From contig CACWFV010000002.1 in NCBI GenBank assembly GCA_902760315.1, forward strand, positions 1 to 64,000: a DNA stretch of 64,000 nt, read 5' to 3'. The DNA is from an uncultured Bacteroidales bacterium (GTDB lineage Bacteria > Bacteroidota > Bacteroidia > Bacteroidales > Bacteroidaceae). The position numbers and the translations under genes are program-made. Below the pieces are notes generated by a model. It was not told where the DNA came from and made no database searches. It saw nothing but the letters and a program-made list of their open reading frames with translations. Of the stretch, positions 61,448-64,000 are shown one piece after another; the stretch's first letter is position 1, and every line of letters begins with the position of its first letter.

Positions 61448-62662
61448 ATGACAGAAAACTTTAACGAGAGTAATTGTACCATGAAAAACAATGAGACCAT
61501 TGGAAATGTGTTGAGCATCGAAGTGTTTCTGAACGAGCGTTATGCTTTCAGACACAACGTGCTGAGCGGAAAGACAGAGTTCGCCAACAAGTTGGAGGAC
61601 GGAACGCTGGCGGACTATCGGGTATTGACGCAGAAAGCGCTGAACAGCATCCTGATTCAAGCCAAGCGTGAGGACGTGTTTGAGGAGGGCGGCTCAAAGA
61701 GCGACATCGAGGAGTATATCAACTCCGAAGAGGTGGAGAGCTACGACCCCATCCAGCACTACTTGAACAGCCTGCCTGCGTGGGACGGACAGAACCACGT
61801 GGCCAAGCTCTTCTCGCGACTGCCAGGAATGAGTTCTGAACAACTGAACTTCCTGACTATCTGGTTGCGCTCGACGGTAGCCCATTGGCTGCAGATGGAC
61901 GTAGAGCACGGCAACGAGTGTGTACCCACGCTCATTGGTGCTCAGGGTTGTGGAAAGACTACCTTTCTGCGTCGCCTGTTACCTCTGCATCTGCGCCAGT
62001 ACTATCTGGAGCATCTGAACCTCTCGAACAAGTTCGATAAGGAGATGGCGCTGAGCAACAATCTGCTGGTGAATCTGGACGAGTTGGACGCCATCCGCCC
62101 CAGCCAGCATGCTCAGCTGAAGCAGACACTGTCGAAGTCGAAGGTCAACGGGCGCCCCATTTATGGTGCCTCGCAGGAAGACCGTCCTCGCTATGCGTCG
62201 TTTGTAGCCACCACCAACAACCCGCATCCGCTGACAGACCCCACAGGCTCGCGTCGTTACATCTGCATGACGATTCCTAAGGGCCAGTACATCGACAACA
62301 CGGGCGACATCGACTATGAACAGCTCTATGCTCAGGTACTCCATGAACTGCGCGAGGACAAGGCCCCTTACTGGTTCAATAACAACGAGGTGGCTCGCAT
62401 CCAACAACTCAACCATGAGTACATGGAAGTGAAAGACTTGACGGAACTCGTAGAGATCTGCTTCCGCAAGCCCAAAGAGGGCGAGAAGGTGAAGGCACTT
62501 AGCAGTACGGAGATGCTGAAGGTCATCCAGAGCAAATACACTTCGCTGGAGATCAGCCACAAAAACAAGCTGCATCTGGCAAGTGTCATGAAAGAGCTGG
62601 GCTATGAAAGCAAAGAGTATCATCACACCGCCCAGTACTTCGCCATTCCATTGGCAGCCTGA
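61448..62662 (+). CDS. VirE/VapE-family P-loop ATPase
   Basis: From the ATG at 61448 the protein has 404 residues (a TTG two codons earlier is possible). The N-terminal 100 residues lack a primase-type or BT4734-like domain. The core is the VapE/VirE ATPase: DPIQHYLNSLPAWDGQNHVAKLF, Walker A LIGAQGCGKTTF (162-173), Walker B-type LLVNLDELDA and arginine-rich FVATTNNPHPLTDPTGSRRYICM. Relatives are found in phages and islands and are akin to helicase/primase ATPases. Its stop codon lies 1 nt from the right inverted repeat, so the gene and its repeats form a compact 1.65-kb unit. Confidence 0.9.
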   Translation: MTENFNESNCTMKNNETIGNVLSIEVFLNERYAFRHNVLSGKTEFANKLEDGTLADYRVLTQKALNSILIQAKREDVFEEGGSKSDIEEYINSEEVESYDPIQHYLNSLPAWDGQNHVAKLFSRLPGMSSEQLNFLTIWLRSTVAHWLQMDVEHGNECVPTLIGAQGCGKTTFLRRLLPLHLRQYYLEHLNLSNKFDKEMALSNNLLVNLDELDAIRPSQHAQLKQTLSKSKVNGRPIYGASQEDRPRYASFVATTNNPHPLTDPTGSRRYICMTIPKGQYIDNTGDIDYEQLYAQVLHELREDKAPYWFNNNEVARIQQLNHEYMEVKDLTELVEICFRKPKEGEKVKALSSTEMLKVIQSKYTSLEISHKNKLHLASVMKELGYESKEYHHTAQYFAIPLAA

Positions 62663-62663
62663 A

Positions 62664-62766
62664 GTGGGGAATCTATGGGGAATATGTGGGGAATCTCGGA
62701 ACAGATTCCCCACCTCTCAATCCCTTTGTACATCGTCATTCCGAGCGATTTGTGGGGAATGGGGAA
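62664..62766. repeat. Right long inverted repeat of the VirE-type unit
   Basis: The reverse complement matches 61119-61210, beginning TTCCCCATTCCCCACAAATC, with one extra 11-nt TTCCCCA-containing segment. It starts right after the VirE-type stop codon. Confidence 0.9.
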
Positions 62767-62886
62767 ACAGGAATCTCAGGGACAGGTCAACTGATACAAC
62801 TCCTTAGCGTGAATCAAAGTTCCTGTCTCAAATGATTGAGGGGAGACTATGCGAAAATTCTCTCTTGTATAATTTCCTCCAAATAA

Positions 62887-62918
62887 TTTGCATTTATCAA
62901 ATTACTTTCTTAACTTTG
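62887..62918 (+). promoter_or_regulatory. Promoter of the DUF3990 operon
   Basis: TTTG (62887-62890), a 20-nt spacer and TAACTTTG (62911-62918), 18 nt before the ATG. Confidence 0.7.
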
Positions 62919-62936
62919 CAGAAAGATTATTATGGA

Positions 62937-63401
62937 ATGGCAGATAGTATAACTATTTTTCACGGCAGCAATGTTGTAGTGGAAAAACCGCAAATCATCG
63001 TGTCAGGGTTTTATAAGGACTTTGGCTTTGGCTTCTATTGTACAAATATTGAAAGGCAAGCTAAGAAATGGGCACAGACAAAAAAAGGAGATAGTTTTGT
63101 ATCTGTCTATAACTATCTGCCAACAGATAAATTAAAAGTGTTGTCTTTTCCTGTAATGACGAACGAATGGCTAGATTTTGTTGTGGCCTGTCGTCGCGGA
63201 ATAAAGCATGAATACGATATTGTGGAGGGGCCAATGGCAGACGATCAGATTTGGGATTATGTGGAGGATTTTATAGAAGGAAACATTACACGTGAGGCAT
63301 TCTGGGTATTGGCAAAATTCAAATATCCTACCCATCAAATTGTTTTCTGTACACAGAAGTCATTAGATTCTATTGTTTTTGAAAAGAGCTATAGCCTATG
63401 A
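62937..63401 (+). CDS. DUF3990 protein (ADP-ribosyltransferase-like)
   Basis: The ATG at 62937 gives 154 residues beginning MADSITIFHGSNVVVEKPQI; the longer frame upstream would include the promoter. The HGS...PQI, DFGFGFYCTNIERQAKKWA and LSFPVMTNEWLDFVVACRRG blocks match DUF3990, a family related to ADP-ribosyltransferases and usually found in toxin-antitoxin-like gene clusters. Base composition is more A/T-rich than in the core genes. Its stop overlaps the next start (ATGA), indicating tight coupling. Confidence 0.82.
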   Translation: MADSITIFHGSNVVVEKPQIIVSGFYKDFGFGFYCTNIERQAKKWAQTKKGDSFVSVYNYLPTDKLKVLSFPVMTNEWLDFVVACRRGIKHEYDIVEGPMADDQIWDYVEDFIEGNITREAFWVLAKFKYPTHQIVFCTQKSLDSIVFEKSYSL

Positions 63402-63871
63402 TAAACGTATTCTTTCCTGACGAAGAGATAAGCACTGACGACCTCTATTTTGTCTGCTATATGATAGAGCGGGTTGCACGCCATTTGAAACAACCCAACA
63501 AATATGTAGTTAACATGATGGGCCACGATGAATTAGCCAAGAAGCTGTCGTTGGCTGATACGCTGCATTCCGAGAATCCGTTGGCCGTAGAAGCAGACTG
63601 GATTGACGATTATCAACTGCAGCCAGGCGATTATGATGTAACGAAAGTAGATGCTGAGCTTTGCCCAACCATTCCTACGGCAACACAAATGGGAAAAGTG
63701 TATAAGCGCTTGATACTTAACACCATCGAGTCAAATGAAGATTACGCAGACGCCATCCTTCGTGTCTACAATAATCCTATATGCACTGTCATAGACAATT
63801 ATAACGGGAGTGCCTATTACGAACCATCTCCTTACATTGCTCGTAGCTATTATGCTGGGGGCTTTGTATAA
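63398..63871 (+). CDS. DUF3791-like protein with C-terminal extension
   Basis: This 157-residue protein overlaps the DUF3990 gene by 4 nt. Its first 60 residues (DDLYFVCYMIERVARHLKQP ... DELAKKLSLADTLHSENP) resemble the small helical DUF3791 proteins that accompany DUF3990, including the late LH(S/T) block. The rest (WIDDYQLQPGDYDVTKVDAEL ... SYYAGGFV) is unknown to me. By position it may be the antitoxin or a second component. Confidence 0.6.
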   Translation: MINVFFPDEEISTDDLYFVCYMIERVARHLKQPNKYVVNMMGHDELAKKLSLADTLHSENPLAVEADWIDDYQLQPGDYDVTKVDAELCPTIPTATQMGKVYKRLILNTIESNEDYADAILRVYNNPICTVIDNYNGSAYYEPSPYIARSYYAGGFV

Positions 63872-63925
63872 ATCACCATCTTCAGCCTTATCGGCCGCAA
63901 GGACCTGATGGCCGATTCGTACTAA
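63872..63925 (+). pseudogene. Possible 3' gene remnant
   Basis: Directly after the stop, 17 codons read ITIFSLIGRKDLMADSY and then stop, with host-like codon choice but no start. It may be the tail of a lost gene or chance. Confidence 0.25.
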
Positions 63926-63936
63926 GAATAAGAGTT

Positions 63937-64000
63937 ATGGAAGACAAGTCAATAGAATCACTTAAACAGGAGTTTATCCAAGAAATAATGTCAGAGCAAA
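63937..64000 (+). CDS. Start of a further small protein, cut by window edge
   Basis: An ATG at 63937 opens MEDKSIESLKQEFIQEIMSE and continues past the window end. By position and the helical start it could be another DUF3791-like component of the DUF3990 operon, but 21 residues are too few to say. Confidence 0.45.
   Translation, partial: MEDKSIESLKQEFIQEIMSEQ

Noticed and set aside
61081..62770. Insertion sequence with transposase
   Set aside because: Long inverted repeats are present, but the only gene has the VirE/VapE ATPase motifs and no DDE or HUH transposase motif, and no target duplication is evident.
1..64000. tRNA and rRNA genes
   Set aside because: I looked for cloverleaf-like blocks with GGTTCGANTCC-type arms in the intergenic gaps and found none; a covariance search would settle it.

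Overview
This window looks like a chromosome segment of a Prevotella-like member of the Bacteroidota. I infer that from the many promoters built on the Bacteroidota pattern (TTTG or TTG, about 20 nt, then TAnnTTTG), a type III glutamine synthetase, the L,L-diaminopimelate aminotransferase route to lysine, a CarboxypepD_reg/DUF5686 outer-membrane protein, a SusR/HTCS-like propeller sensor beside a GH31 enzyme, and VirE/VapE-type accessory genes. No tRNA, rRNA or CRISPR array is visible. All names come from reading the sequence; no database search was possible.

Positions 1-21,700 form a nitrogen and amide-transfer block. After a partial GH2 glycosidase, the minus strand carries dapF-dapL-glnN and glnK-amt-outer membrane protein. 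Divergently, the plus strand carries gltB-gltD-pyrG-purF-carA-carB-asnB, which makes glutamate and then spends glutamine nitrogen on CTP, purines, carbamoyl phosphate and asparagine. Two members are damaged: gltD is frameshifted next to a palindromic insert, and carB stops after its N-terminal half. A GACGTTTTG motif recurs at the dapF, glnK and gltB promoters.

Positions 21,700-44,200 hold a repeat-rich spacer, dsbD and a nitroreductase, a long minus-strand housekeeping operon (rRNA methyltransferase, DPP-IV-type peptidase, serB, purD, two membrane proteins), a divergent histidine kinase with a DUF5686 protein, and a lacI - propeller sensor - GH31 alpha-glycosidase locus.

Positions 44,200-57,070 form an unusual accessory island. 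It has two intact FtsX/MacB-type permeases, remnants of further FtsX genes at both ends, an ABC ATPase, a TolC/HlyD pair, a two-component system whose regulator is receiver plus Fis-type helix-turn-helix without an AAA+ domain, and two unrelated cargo genes (AAA ATPase, PolyVal-type kinase). Three promoters share two GTCTAA-type operators with exactly the same spacing to the -33/-7 elements, which strongly suggests a dedicated regulon of the local response regulator.

Positions 57,070-64,000 hold a ketopantoate-reductase-like gene, a solute-binding sensor kinase and a YraN protein with an N-terminal extension. They are followed by a VirE/VapE-type ATPase gene enclosed by long inverted repeats, and a DUF3990/DUF3791-like toxin-antitoxin-type operon that runs off the end.
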